A DNA stretch of 64,000 nt from DASRDE01 sp035938175. GTDB lineage: Bacteria; Vulcanimicrobiota; Vulcanimicrobiia; Vulcanimicrobiales; Vulcanimicrobiaceae. Positions within the stretch are counted from its first letter, which is position 1; each line of letters opens with the position of its first letter. The position numbers and the translations under genes are program-made. Of the stretch, positions 50,148 through 58,909 are shown one piece after another. The notes beneath the pieces are model-generated. The model worked only from the letters and a program-made list of their open reading frames with translations, was not told the DNA's origin and searched no databases. The stretch is taken from NCBI GenBank assembly GCA_035938175.1, contig DASZHD010000048.1:1-64000 (forward strand). Direction: 5' to 3'.

Positions 50148-51851
50148 TTAGTAAACGGGCGATCCCGGCGCACCGGGCGGCACGCTGCCGTCGTCGGGCG
50201 CAAAGATCAAGCGTACCGGATAACTCGAACCGCTATCCGGAATCGTTGCGATCGTAACGCGCACGAACCCGCGCCCCGGCACGACGTACTGCCGGATTTT
50301 ATAGCGCGAGAACGCCGGCACTTGATGGGACTGAATCAACACGCCGTCGATCAAAAACGTGCCCGTGGCGCGGCCGCCGCGCGGATTCTCGTAGATCGCA
50401 ATGGACTGCGGTGAGGAATTCGGATTCTCCACCTTGATGACAAACGTTTGGAGTACGCCGTAATCGCCGGCGAGGGCCTCCCCCTTCATGACGTTCGGCA
50501 ACGGTATTTGTCCGATCGGCAGTTCCAAGTATTCGTCGTTGACGCGCCAGAGACGGCTGTCGTGGAATTCCGGAATCTCGTACACGCCGCGCGCGTGCGG
50601 GTGGTCGCCGGACAATAATCCCGTATCGGCGAGCGAGGCGTCCGGCGCATCGGTCGCGTTTTGCGCGAACAGCGTCAGATGAACGGAACTGCCGTTCAGC
50701 ACGCGCAGCTGCAGCAAGTTGCAGACGATCATTTTCGCCGGAAGCGGCTGCTCGATCAAATTCATCGTGCCGTTCGCCGGAATTACGATGATATGCCCTT
50801 GATTTTGGACGAGGTCGCGCAGGAACGCCGAGGTCGCCTCGTGCCCGGTGAGCATCTCGTTGGAAGTCGTCGCTCCTTGCCCGTCGATGAATTGCACGAT
50901 CGCGGGTTCAGGCGACGTGTTTTGCGCGCGCAGCACGATCCGGCGATCCGGTTCGCCGGGCGGATTGTAGTGGAAGTACAAAAAGCGCGAGGGTTGCGAT
51001 CGTTTCAAATCGGCGGTGAACAGAACGCCGTTCTCGGTAAGGCGCTCCGGGTAGTCGCTGACCATCAGCGAGTCCGGCATGATTTTCGGCGCAGCGACGT
51101 TCTCGACGCGAACGTGCGTGGTTCCCTCGACGCTGAAATAGTCGTTGCCTTGGATCAGTACCGGAACGTCGACGGTGGCAACGTCGTCTTGCGCAAGCGG
51201 CTGCGAAAACGTCACTTCGTCGGCCGAAGCGACGACCTGCGCGTCCGCCCGCGGCTGCGCGAGCGCGATAGCCGTAGCCACGGCTTGGTCTTTGACGAAC
51301 GACGGCGAGGCCGGATCGCCGGTTACGCGCACCGAGCCGCTATCCGCGATGACTCCCGCGTTGTACGCTACACGAATGCCCACGGTGGCGCTGATGTTCC
51401 GTTGATCCGTAACGACCAGCGTCGCGACCCCGGGGGCTTTGCCGGTGACGGTAATGGTTTGCGCCGCCTGATCGACGCTGACGTCCACGATCGGCGAGGT
51501 CGGCGGCGTCACCGTTAACTGCCCGAGCGCAGATTGCACGCGCAGCGTTTGACTTTCCCCCACCGGTACCGATGCCGACGCCGGCTGCACGATCACCGGC
51601 GGCTGCGTAGGAGTAGGCGTTGGAAGCGGCGTCGCGCTCGGCGACGCGCTGCCGGCGGCGGGCGCCGGCATCTGCGAGGTGAGCGGTGCAGGCGTTGCGG
51701 TGGCAGCGGCCGACGGCGAGGGCAACGGTGCAACCGGCGGCGGCGTCGTAGCGGCAGGCGCGGGCGGATTCACCTGCGCGCGGGGTACGCCGGCGCACGC
51801 GAGAGCGCACGCGATCGCAACGATCGCGGGCCATACGGACGCAAACCTCAC
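50148..51851 (-). CDS. Secreted protein with Pro-rich linker and pilus/secretin N-terminal-like domain
   Basis: The 567-residue protein has a signal peptide (MRFASVWPAIVAIACALACAGVPRAQ), a 55-residue Pro/Ala/Thr/Ser linker, then a beta domain at about 88-165 with PASASVPVGESQTLRVQSALGQLTVTPPTSPIVDVSVDQAAQTITVTGKAPGVATLVVTDQR. This is the pilus-formation/CpaC/RhcC N-terminal pattern (VPVG-x-S-x-x-L ... VTGKAPGxATLVV). The remaining ~400 residues form further beta domains without cysteine-rich or enzymatic motifs that I recognise. It could be a pilus- or secretion-associated periplasmic protein. It is six bp from the convergent small membrane gene and 27 bp downstream of recQ. Confidence 0.7.
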   Translation of the reverse strand: MRFASVWPAIVAIACALACAGVPRAQVNPPAPAATTPPPVAPLPSPSAAATATPAPLTSQMPAPAAGSASPSATPLPTPTPTQPPVIVQPASASVPVGESQTLRVQSALGQLTVTPPTSPIVDVSVDQAAQTITVTGKAPGVATLVVTDQRNISATVGIRVAYNAGVIADSGSVRVTGDPASPSFVKDQAVATAIALAQPRADAQVVASADEVTFSQPLAQDDVATVDVPVLIQGNDYFSVEGTTHVRVENVAAPKIMPDSLMVSDYPERLTENGVLFTADLKRSQPSRFLYFHYNPPGEPDRRIVLRAQNTSPEPAIVQFIDGQGATTSNEMLTGHEATSAFLRDLVQNQGHIIVIPANGTMNLIEQPLPAKMIVCNLLQLRVLNGSSVHLTLFAQNATDAPDASLADTGLLSGDHPHARGVYEIPEFHDSRLWRVNDEYLELPIGQIPLPNVMKGEALAGDYGVLQTFVIKVENPNSSPQSIAIYENPRGGRATGTFLIDGVLIQSHQVPAFSRYKIRQYVVPGRGFVRVTIATIPDSGSSYPVRLIFAPDDGSVPPGAPGSPVY

Positions 51852-51878
51852 CCGCGAGTGTCCCGGTTCACAAGGACG

Positions 51879-53525
51879 CTAAGCGATTTTGGCTTCGGCC
51901 CGGCTCACAGCCGACGCTAACAGCGTCTTATAGCCAACGGTTGGAAATAGCACGGTGACGAGGTCTTTTTCGGCCCGCTCTACCGTGCCCTGTCCGAACT
52001 TGGGATGAAATACGACGTCCGCGATTTTGTATTCGGATCCGGAGACCACCTCACCGTGCTCGACCTTGGGCGCCGGAGCCGCCGCGACGCGCAGGCAGTT
52101 GTCGCACGCGCCGCAATTGGTCCGCTCGTAGTCCTCGCCGAAGTAGTTCAGGATGAAGCGCCGCCGGCACGACGTGGTTTCGGCATATTGCAACATCATC
52201 GCAAGCTTGCTTTGATCGTAGGATTTCTTCGTTTCGTAGCTTGCGAGGTTAAGCACCATGTCGCGGTTCTTCCGCGCGGCGTCGGTCAAGCGGTACTTCG
52301 AGCGGCTGCTGGTTTCGATGAAGCCGCCCTTTTTGAGCAGCGCCAGAATCACTTTCAGTTTCGTAAGCGGCAGCTGCAGGATCTTGCGCAAATCGGTCAT
52401 CGAGACGCCGCCTTCTTGCGCACCGAAAATCTCGAGCGTTCCGAAGACTTTTTGCACTTCTTCGATGTCCGGATATTTGCCGGTGAGGAAGTAATTCTGC
52501 ACGCGCGTATCGCTCATGCGGTAAATCAATACGCAATTCGAAGGCAGCCCGTCGCGGCCGGAACGGCCCGCTTCCTGCGTGTACGCTTCGACCGAGCCCG
52601 GCAAATCGTAGTGGACGACGAACCGGATATTCGGTTTGTCGATGCCCAGACCGAAGGCATTGGTTGCGACGACGGCGCGGATGTGTTCGTCCATGAACAG
52701 TTCGTGCACCGCGGTACGGTCTTGCTTCTGCAGTTTCGAGTGATAGACGGCCGCGGGGATCTGCAGTTGTTCCTGCAAGTACTTCTGAACTTCCAGCGCG
52801 TTCTTTATCGTGGCCGTATAGATGATGCCGGTGCCGTGCAGATCCCGATCGAAGATCCATTTCAGAATCTTGAATTTGTCGGCTTCCTTCTCGGCGCGGC
52901 GTACCTGATAGATCAGGTTCGGGCGATCGAATCCCTTGACGATCGGCTTGACGTGCGGAATGCCCAGCTGATGCAGGATGTCTTCGCGCACCGCAGGCGT
53001 GGCCGTGGCGGTCAGCGCGAGAACCGTCGGGTGGCCGAGGCGTTCGATCACGTGGCCGAGCGCCAAGTACGCGGGCCGGAAATCGTGGCCCCACTGGCTG
53101 ATGCAGTGCGCCTCGTCGACGACGAAGAGCGGCACTTGAATCGACTGCAGCAGCGCCATGAACGTTTCGTCCTCGAGTTTTTCGGGCGTCACGAACACGA
53201 TTTTTATCGCGCGGCTGCGTATGCGATCCAGCGCGGCAGTCTCTTGATCTTCGGAGAGCGTCGAGTTGAGCGCGACGACTTGCGTGATATCGAGCTCGCG
53301 CAGCATGTCGAGCTGATCTTTCATCAGCGCGATTAAAGGACTAACGACGACCGTGGTTCCTTCGAGCAGCAATGCCGGTAATTGGTAGGTCAAACTCTTA
53401 CCGGCGCCTGTCGCTAAAATCGCAAGCGTATCTTGCCCTAAGACGACTCGCCCGACGACCTCTTCTTGGCCGGGCTGAAACGATTCGAAACCGAACTTCT
53501 CTCGAAGCGCAGCCCGCAAATCCAC
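51879..53525 (-). CDS. recQ: ATP-dependent DNA helicase RecQ
   Basis: RecQ unwinds 3'-tailed DNA in repair. The 548-residue protein has Walker A LAILATGAGKSLTYQLPALLL near 34-54, DEAH VVDEAHCISQWGHDFRPAY near 134, ALTATATPAVREDI near 170, TNAFGLGIDKPNIRFVVHYDLPGSVEAYTQEAGRSGRDG near 290-330, the RQC region and a zinc site (SCRRRF and CGACDNC near 455-475). The canonical HRDC domain is missing; the C-terminus is a ~50-residue domain SEYKIADVVFHPKFGQGTVERAEKDLVTVLFPTVGYKTLLAS, like DNA-interaction tails in UvrD/PcrA. It is divergent from dnaX with a 133-bp gap. Confidence 0.96.
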   Translation of the reverse strand: MDLRAALREKFGFESFQPGQEEVVGRVVLGQDTLAILATGAGKSLTYQLPALLLEGTTVVVSPLIALMKDQLDMLRELDITQVVALNSTLSEDQETAALDRIRSRAIKIVFVTPEKLEDETFMALLQSIQVPLFVVDEAHCISQWGHDFRPAYLALGHVIERLGHPTVLALTATATPAVREDILHQLGIPHVKPIVKGFDRPNLIYQVRRAEKEADKFKILKWIFDRDLHGTGIIYTATIKNALEVQKYLQEQLQIPAAVYHSKLQKQDRTAVHELFMDEHIRAVVATNAFGLGIDKPNIRFVVHYDLPGSVEAYTQEAGRSGRDGLPSNCVLIYRMSDTRVQNYFLTGKYPDIEEVQKVFGTLEIFGAQEGGVSMTDLRKILQLPLTKLKVILALLKKGGFIETSSRSKYRLTDAARKNRDMVLNLASYETKKSYDQSKLAMMLQYAETTSCRRRFILNYFGEDYERTNCGACDNCLRVAAAPAPKVEHGEVVSGSEYKIADVVFHPKFGQGTVERAEKDLVTVLFPTVGYKTLLASAVSRAEAKIA

Positions 53526-53658
53526 GACGTTACTTCCTTTTCTCGCGCCTTAATCCGGAAAATGGCGTCCCGCCTCTTCAGTAACGGCTAAAGAGGCTCG
53601 AACGTAACCAGTATACCCTACGGCAGGCACCGCGAAACTCTAAAAAGTATTAAGAAGA

Positions 53659-55323
53659 GTGTCCCTCTATCGAACCTGGCGTCCGCGGACGTTTTCCGAC
53701 TTAGTCGGTCAAGACGCGGTCGTTCGCACGCTCACGAGCGCCTTGGAAAGCGGCAAACTGGCCCACGCCTATCTGTTCTCCGGGCCGCGCGGGTCCGGCA
53801 AGACCTCCGCCGCAAAAATTTTGGCACGCTGCATCGATTGCGTGAACGGCCCGACCCCCACGCCCGACAACACGTGTGAGAACTGCCGTTCGATCATCGC
53901 CGGCACTGCGCTCGACGTCCTGGAAATCGATGCGGCGAGCAATCGCGGCATCGACGAGATCCGTGCTTTGCGTGACGCCGTAAAATTTGCGCCGTCGACG
54001 ATGCGGATGAAAGTGTACATCATCGATGAAGCGCACATGCTCACCAAAGAGGGCGCGAACGCGTTTTTGAAAACGCTCGAAGAACCGCCGCCGCACGCGG
54101 TGTTCATTCTTGCGACGACCGAACCGGAAAAGCTTCCCGTCACGATTCTTTCGCGCTGCCAGCGGTATGCGTTCCGGCGCATCGCGATCCCGGTGATGAT
54201 TGCGCGTATGCGTGAAATCGCCGATGCCGAGGGCATTGCGGTGGAAGATGCCGCGTTGTCGGCGATTGCGTACCGCGCGGACGGCGGCTTGCGCGACGCC
54301 CTGACCATGCTCGAGCAGGCCGCGGCGTTTTCCGACGGCACGATTACGCCGCAAACCGTCGACCTCGCGTTCGGTGCCAGCGGCCGAAACTACGCCGGCG
54401 CATTGGTCGATCGCCTGATCGCACGCGACGCGGGCGCCGTGTTAACGACGATCGACGAGGCCAGCGACGCGGGAGCCGACATGCAGGTACTCATGCGCGG
54501 CCTAATCGCCGAGTTTCGCAACGTCCTGGTGGCGCGGATCGATCCGGCCTTGCTGGCGCGCGACCTTGCCCCCGAAGACGCCTTGACCGCACAGCAGCGC
54601 AGCGCACGAGTGACCCAGGCGCAGATCGTTCACGTTCTGCGGCTGCTCTCCGACGGTCTGATGACGGCTCGTTCCTCGGGCAATCCGCGGCTCGAGCTCG
54701 AAACCGCGCTGCTGCGATACGTTCTTGCGGCGGAAGATCCCACGCTGGACGCGTTGAGCGCGCGGGTTGCCGCGCTCGAGGAAGGCGGCGCCGCTCCCCG
54801 TCGTGCGCCGGCGATCCAAGAACGCGCTCCCGTCGAGGCGCACCAAGCGGCGGCGAAACCCGACAAGGCGCCTCGCGACGAGCAGGCAGCTCCGGATCGT
54901 CGCGCCGTTCGCGAGGACACCTCCGTCGGTACTGACAAGGCGCCGATCACGATCCAAAAAGTGAAAGCCGCCTGGGAATCGATCGTGACCAAGGTTGCGA
55001 CCGAAAAGCAATCGCTGCGCGGCGAGCTTCGGCGCGCAATGCCCGATGCGATCGACGGCGGTACGCTGATGGTGAAAGTTCCGAGCTCGCTTTCGGCCGA
55101 GCTTCTGAAAGACAACGCGCAGCTGGTTGCCAAAGCCATCGCGGAGGCGCTGGGCACGACGCTTACCGTGCGGTTTCAAACGGGCGCGCCGGCTTCCGCG
55201 CGAAGCAAGGGCGGGACGGCCGCACGAACCGCCGCGAGCTTGCAGGACGGAGCCGATGCAATTACCGCCGCGCTCGAAGACCCGGAAGAACTGTTCTCCT
55301 ATCTGAACGAACGGATCAAATAA
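53659..55323 (+). CDS. dnaX: DNA polymerase III clamp-loader subunit gamma/tau
   Basis: DnaX is the ATPase of the clamp loader. The 554-residue protein opens YRTWRPRTFSDLVGQDAVVRTLTSALESGKLAHAYLFSGPRGSGKTSAAKILARCIDC (Walker A SGPRGSGKT near 42). Zinc cysteines are seen in CIDCVNG...CENC. Walker B lies at VYIIDEAHMLTKEGANAFLKTLEEPP near 120 and the SRC motif in ILSRCQRYAFRRI. Residues ~370-430 are a charged linker, followed by a tau-type C-terminal domain (KVKAAWESIVTKV near 434). GTG start with AAGAAGA upstream. The ebfC start is four bases after its stop. Confidence 0.95.
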   Translation: MSLYRTWRPRTFSDLVGQDAVVRTLTSALESGKLAHAYLFSGPRGSGKTSAAKILARCIDCVNGPTPTPDNTCENCRSIIAGTALDVLEIDAASNRGIDEIRALRDAVKFAPSTMRMKVYIIDEAHMLTKEGANAFLKTLEEPPPHAVFILATTEPEKLPVTILSRCQRYAFRRIAIPVMIARMREIADAEGIAVEDAALSAIAYRADGGLRDALTMLEQAAAFSDGTITPQTVDLAFGASGRNYAGALVDRLIARDAGAVLTTIDEASDAGADMQVLMRGLIAEFRNVLVARIDPALLARDLAPEDALTAQQRSARVTQAQIVHVLRLLSDGLMTARSSGNPRLELETALLRYVLAAEDPTLDALSARVAALEEGGAAPRRAPAIQERAPVEAHQAAAKPDKAPRDEQAAPDRRAVREDTSVGTDKAPITIQKVKAAWESIVTKVATEKQSLRGELRRAMPDAIDGGTLMVKVPSSLSAELLKDNAQLVAKAIAEALGTTLTVRFQTGAPASARSKGGTAARTAASLQDGADAITAALEDPEELFSYLNERIK

Positions 55324-55327
55324 CGGA

Positions 55328-55636
55328 ATGAATCAAGCTCAACTGATGGCGCAGATGCGCAAAATGCAGCAAGAAATGGCCAAAGCGCAGGACGAGCTCG
55401 CGAATACCACCGTCACCGGTACGGCTTCGGGAGAAAGCGTCAAAGTGGAAATGACGTGCGATCACCGCGTCAAGAGCGTGACCGTTTCCAAGGAAGCCGC
55501 GGATCCGGACGATGTGGAGACGCTGGAAGATCTGCTCGTCGTTGCGATCAACGACGCGCTGAAAAAAGTGGAGGACACGGCGCAATCGCGCATGGGAAGG
55601 CTGACCGGGGGAATGAAGATTCCCGGCCTCATGTAG
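55328..55636 (+). CDS. ebfC: YbaB/EbfC nucleoid-associated protein
   Basis: The 102-residue DNA-binding protein begins NQAQLMAQMRKMQQEMAKAQDELANTTVTGTASGESVKVEMTCDHRVKSVTVSKEA, the YbaB/EbfC fold, and ends MGRLTGGMKIPGLM, typical of the family. The dnaX-ebfC-recR order is conserved in many bacteria. Confidence 0.97.
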   Translation: MNQAQLMAQMRKMQQEMAKAQDELANTTVTGTASGESVKVEMTCDHRVKSVTVSKEAADPDDVETLEDLLVVAINDALKKVEDTAQSRMGRLTGGMKIPGLM

Positions 55637-55639
55637 GTC

Positions 55640-56248
55640 GTGCCGACCTCCAACGGCATCGCCGGCCCCGTTCAAGCGCTCATCAACGAGTTTTCGAAAT
55701 TGCCGACCGTCGGTCCGAAGACGGCCGCGCGTCTGGTGTTCTATTTACTCAATCGCCCGCGCAACGAGGCGCAATCGCTCGCCGAAGCGATTCTCGCGGT
55801 CAAGGACCGCGTGCGCCTGTGCTCGACCTGCTTTTCGATTACCGAACAGGATCCGTGCGACATCTGTGCCGACGAGCGGCGCGATTCGCAAACCATTTGC
55901 GTCGTCGCCGAAGCGAAAGACATCTTTGCGCTGGAACGCACGCTCGCGTTCAAGGGAAAGTATCACGTGCTCGGCGGCCTGATCTCACCGATGGACGGAA
56001 TCGGCCCGGCACAACTGCACGTCAAAGAGCTGGTCGAGCGGATCGGTCGGGAAAAACCGCAGGAAGTCCTCATCGCGACCAACCCGAACGCCGAAGGCGA
56101 GGCGACCGCGCTGTACCTTTCCCGGCTCTTGGGTCCGCTGGGCGTCAGCGTGACGCGCCTTGCGTACGGTTTACCGATCGGCGGCGACTTGGACTATGCG
56201 GACGAAGTTACGCTCGCAAGAGCGATCGAAGGGCGGCGCACGCTCTAA
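55640..56248 (+). CDS. recR: Recombination mediator RecR
   Basis: RecR works with RecF/RecO to load RecA. The 202-residue protein has LINEFSKLPTVGPKTAARLVFYLL (helix-hairpin-helix), the zinc site CSTCFSITEQDPCDIC near 59-74, a TOPRIM domain (ICVVAEAKDIFALERTLAFKGKYHVLGGLISPMDGIGPAQL, EVLIATNPNAEGEATALYLSRLL) and the C-terminal RLAYGLPIGGDLDYADEVTLARAIEGR. GTG start. Its 3' end overlaps the convergent gene by four bases. Confidence 0.98.
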   Translation: MPTSNGIAGPVQALINEFSKLPTVGPKTAARLVFYLLNRPRNEAQSLAEAILAVKDRVRLCSTCFSITEQDPCDICADERRDSQTICVVAEAKDIFALERTLAFKGKYHVLGGLISPMDGIGPAQLHVKELVERIGREKPQEVLIATNPNAEGEATALYLSRLLGPLGVSVTRLAYGLPIGGDLDYADEVTLARAIEGRRTL

Positions 56249-56781
56249 CGCGCCTCGCGTTTGCGCGATAGCATGCGCAAGCCGATCTGCAGCATCGTCA
56301 ACGGATGGCCGGCGGCGATTCCGATCTTGCCCAGCAGCGTTTGCGGCTCGCGAAAAACGCCGAGCTGTTTGAGCACCGTCGCGCGATCGTAGTAGATGCG
56401 CTCGCCCACCAAACGGTCGCGTTCGTCGAACGTGTAGATCGCGCACAACGGCACTTCGACCCGCCGCCACGTGGCGGGCAGCCCGCGCCAAGTCGCCTGA
56501 TGCGTACCCCGGATGACGACTTCGAGAATGATCTCGTCCTGCGCGACGTGCTTCTTTACGACGTCGATGTGCAAGTCCGGAACGCTCTCCAAAAGGCGCG
56601 CGTAGTAGCCGCGCACCTCGTCCGCTCCGGAGCATCGTTCGCTCCACGGACCGTCATCGTACGCGGCCCGGCTGCCGAACGTGCGAAGAATGCCGTCCAG
56701 GTCGTGCGCGTTTTCACAACGCACGTGTTCGTCCACCAAAGCGGATCGAGCGGCGAGCGAATCGGTCAGTAACGTGCTCAT
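56245..56781 (-). CDS. SnoaL/NTF2-fold protein
   Basis: The 178-residue protein starts MSTLLTDSLAARSALVDEHVRCENAHDLDGILRTFGSRAAYDDGPW and continues GADEVRGYYARLLESVPDLHIDVVKKHVAQDEIILEVVIRGTHQATWRGLPATWRRVEVPLCAIYTFDERDRLVGERIYYD. This is the SnoaL-like NTF2 fold of polyketide cyclases and ester hydrolases (PF07366 type). The substrate is unknown and no biosynthetic neighbours are seen. GGAGGG lies directly before two ATGs; the second was chosen. Confidence 0.75.
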   Translation of the reverse strand: MSTLLTDSLAARSALVDEHVRCENAHDLDGILRTFGSRAAYDDGPWSERCSGADEVRGYYARLLESVPDLHIDVVKKHVAQDEIILEVVIRGTHQATWRGLPATWRRVEVPLCAIYTFDERDRLVGERIYYDRATVLKQLGVFREPQTLLGKIGIAAGHPLTMLQIGLRMLSRKREAR

Positions 56782-56841
56782 CATCCCTCCAGTGCGGATT
56801 CCGGCGATGGGAAGCTCATTTTATCATCGAAGGGGCGGCCG

Positions 56842-57504
56842 ATGGCACAATTCCGGTGCGCGGCCGTGATCTTCGACCTGGACGGCGTCCTTGCGGATTC
56901 GACCGCAGCCGTCAACCGCGCGTGGGAAGTGTGGGCATCCCGTCATGGCGTCGATCCGCTTCACGCCATTCGGACAGGCCACGGCCGCACCACGATCGAT
57001 GCGGTCCGCGAGCTCGCGCCCCGCGCGGACGCGCAACGATCGTTCGAGGAAATGGAAGCACTCGAAGAAGCATTCGCGGAAAGCGTCATTCCGGTACGCG
57101 GCGCACCGGAATTCGTCGCCCGCGTTGCTGCGCTCGCAGTACCTTGGGCGGTCGCGACGTCGAGTTCGCGGCGTATCGCGATCCCGCGTTTACAACGTTG
57201 CGGCATTCCGCTGCCGCGCGTCCTGGTCAGCGGGGACGACGTTCGCAACGGAAAGCCGGATCCCGAACCGTACCAAAAAGCAGCCGCGGGCTTGGGCCTG
57301 CCCGCAGATCGATGCGTCGTGTTCGAAGACGCGCCGAGCGGCATGCTATCCGCACGGCAGGCGGGTGCGGCGGTCATCGGTATTTCGATGGGCAGCGCGC
57401 TTTACGACGGCGCGTATGCAAGCGCAAGCGCGCACGACTTTCGCGAAATAGAAATTTCACGCACGAGCGAAGAGGCACTTGCATGCATTTCCGTATGCAA
57501 GTAA
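56842..57504 (+). CDS. HAD-superfamily phosphatase/mutase (beta-phosphoglucomutase-like)
   Basis: The 220-residue protein has the HAD motifs: I VIFDLDGVLADSTAAVN (nucleophile DxD) near 9-25, II VATSSSRR near 104, III/IV GKPDPEPYQKAAAGLGLPADRCVVFEDAPSGMLSARQAGAAVIGIS near 137-181. A helical cap follows motif I, as in phosphoglucomutase or 2-deoxy-sugar phosphatase members. The substrate cannot be named. AAGGGG precedes the ATG. The 3' end carries a hairpin (57477-57502). Confidence 0.87.
   Translation: MAQFRCAAVIFDLDGVLADSTAAVNRAWEVWASRHGVDPLHAIRTGHGRTTIDAVRELAPRADAQRSFEEMEALEEAFAESVIPVRGAPEFVARVAALAVPWAVATSSSRRIAIPRLQRCGIPLPRVLVSGDDVRNGKPDPEPYQKAAAGLGLPADRCVVFEDAPSGMLSARQAGAAVIGISMGSALYDGAYASASAHDFREIEISRTSEEALACISVCK
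57477..57502 (+). repeat. Hairpin spanning the end of the HAD gene
   Basis: ACTTGCAT and ATGCAAGT pair around a ten-base loop, ending two bases before the end of the TAA stop. No T-tract follows. Confidence 0.35.
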
Positions 57505-57533
57505 GCGTGACGGCCGAAGTGCGGTAAACGTTT

Positions 57534-57555
57534 CCGTTGTACACTTCAACAACGG
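57534..57555 (+). promoter_or_regulatory. Hairpin overlapping the ribosome-binding site of the repeat protein
   Basis: CCGTTGT pairs with ACAACGG across an eight-base loop; the 3' arm ends within GGAGG (57554-57558), the ribosome site of the ATG at 57566. Melting of the hairpin could control translation. Confidence 0.45.
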
Positions 57556-57565
57556 AGGATGAGCA

Positions 57566-58255
57566 ATGGCTCGCTTCACTACCTACCTCGCGGGAGCGCT
57601 CGTGGCAGCCGCAGCCGCCACGGCCGGTTCACCCGCAACCGCACAACCGGCGATCGCGCTCTCCGGCGTCGTGCAGCACATTTGGCCGCACAGTTTGGAC
57701 GTTTGGGAACCCGCGCAGCATACGTCCGGCACGTGGTTCGTGGCGAACCCGAACCAATTCCGCATCGGCGAACGAATCACGGGGACCGGAACGGAAAACA
57801 CGCGCGGCGATTTCTATCCCTCCAGCATAAGCGTCGTCGCCATGCCGAGCACCAATACGATTACCTTGACGGGAACGGTGCAGCGTATCGGGCCGAATTC
57901 CGTCTACGTGTGGCAAAACGCGACCGGACATACCGCGCAATGGATCGTTTGGAATCCGTCGCGATTCCAGATCGGCGAACGCATAACGGCAAGCGGTACC
58001 GAAGATCGCGCGGGTCAATTCTTTCCGTACACGGTTCGCGTGATCGGCATGAGTACTTCGGGAACCATCACGTTGACCGGCACCGTACAAAGCGTGCGTC
58101 CCAACGCATTGATCGTGTGGGAAAACGCGCAACGCCGCACCGGGACGTGGATCGTCGGCAACGCCGCGCGGTTCCGGCTGGGCGAACGCGTGACCGGAAC
58201 CGGTACCGAGGACGGCACCGGACGTTTCTATCCCTCCAGCATCTCGGTTCTGTAG
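57566..58255 (+). CDS. Secreted protein of three tandem ~65-residue repeats
   Basis: The 229-residue protein has a signal peptide (YLAGALVAAAAATAGSPATAQ) and three tandem repeats (about 30-92, 97-160, 164-229). Each repeat runs LxGxVQxIxPxSxxVWxxAxxxTxxWxVxNPxRFxIGERxTGxGTExxxGxFYPxSIxV. The repeats are small beta-rich units resembling OB-fold or DUF5666-like modules; a role in binding carbohydrate or metal is only a guess. It has no lipobox and should be extracytoplasmic. Confidence 0.65.
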   Translation: MARFTTYLAGALVAAAAATAGSPATAQPAIALSGVVQHIWPHSLDVWEPAQHTSGTWFVANPNQFRIGERITGTGTENTRGDFYPSSISVVAMPSTNTITLTGTVQRIGPNSVYVWQNATGHTAQWIVWNPSRFQIGERITASGTEDRAGQFFPYTVRVIGMSTSGTITLTGTVQSVRPNALIVWENAQRRTGTWIVGNAARFRLGERVTGTGTEDGTGRFYPSSISVL

Positions 58256-58280
58256 CCGCCGCGCCGTTGCGGCCGGCACG

Positions 58281-58297
58281 ACTTTGTGCTACAAAGT
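58281..58297. promoter_or_regulatory. Palindromic operator candidate upstream of membrane protein/regulator pair
   Basis: ACTTTGT-GCT-ACAAAGT is a perfect inverted repeat with seven-base arms and a three-base centre, ending six bases before the ATG at 58304. It overlaps the ribosome-binding region, so a bound winged-helix protein would block expression. The regulator encoded at 58902 is the obvious candidate. Confidence 0.65.
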
Positions 58298-58303
58298 AAG
58301 AAC

Positions 58304-58909
58304 ATGACCGACCTGGAACGGGCGTTACACGACATAGCCGAGGTGCGCGAGCGCCTCGGCCATGTCCAGCGCTTCAAGGGCTATTCCGCGCTCGCTGCCG
58401 CCGCTTCGGGAATCTTTGCGCTCAGCTGCGGCGTCGTGCAGCTGATGCTCGTTCCGCGCATCGAGACCATTGCGCAAGGCCATCTCTACTTCGCGCTGTG
58501 GTTTTCGTGCTGCGCGGCATCGATGCTGATCAATTACGGCGCGATCGCTCACTGGTACGTGAACGACGCGACGGCACGCGAACGATGGCAGACCGCGACG
58601 GTGGGATTGGCGATTGCACCCGCCGTGGTATTGGGCGCGGCCCTTTCGTTTGCGATGCTGCGTCAGAATCTGTTCGGCTTTTTGCCGGGTATCTGGTGCG
58701 GCTGCTACGGCGTCGGATTGTTCGCCTCGCGCACCATGATTCCGCGCACGGCGATCGCCGTGGCAGTCTTTTTCTTGGCGGCCGGTTGTGCGCTGCTGTT
58801 TACGCCCGCACAGATCGCGCTGCAATGGTGGGTGCTTTCACTGGGCTTCGGCGCGGGTCAACTGGCGGTCGGCGCGTTCGTGGCGCAAGAGCGAGGCACG
58901 CGTGCCTGA
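58304..58909 (+). CDS. Integral membrane protein co-encoded with a winged-helix regulator
   Basis: The 201-residue protein MTDLERALHDIAEVRERLGHVQRFKGYSALAAAASGIFALS... has six or so transmembrane helices after an N-terminal amphipathic region. It resembles the membrane partner often found beside PadR/HTH-type regulators (a sensor or DUF-type six-helix protein). Starting MTDLE was chosen over an earlier ATG-like start because the palindrome lies between them. The C-terminus overlaps the regulator by eight bases. Confidence 0.7.
   Translation: MTDLERALHDIAEVRERLGHVQRFKGYSALAAAASGIFALSCGVVQLMLVPRIETIAQGHLYFALWFSCCAASMLINYGAIAHWYVNDATARERWQTATVGLAIAPAVVLGAALSFAMLRQNLFGFLPGIWCGCYGVGLFASRTMIPRTAIAVAVFFLAAGCALLFTPAQIALQWWVLSLGFGAGQLAVGAFVAQERGTRA

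Noticed and set aside
52005..53336. 443-codon plus-strand frame opposite recQ
   Set aside because: It mirrors recQ codons and has no recognisable family pattern.
54955..54964. CAAAAAG stretch in dnaX as a programmed frameshift site for a short gamma form
   Set aside because: It has only five As before the G and the -1 frame after it stays open for many codons without a nearby stop, unlike the E. coli site; no stem-loop was evident.
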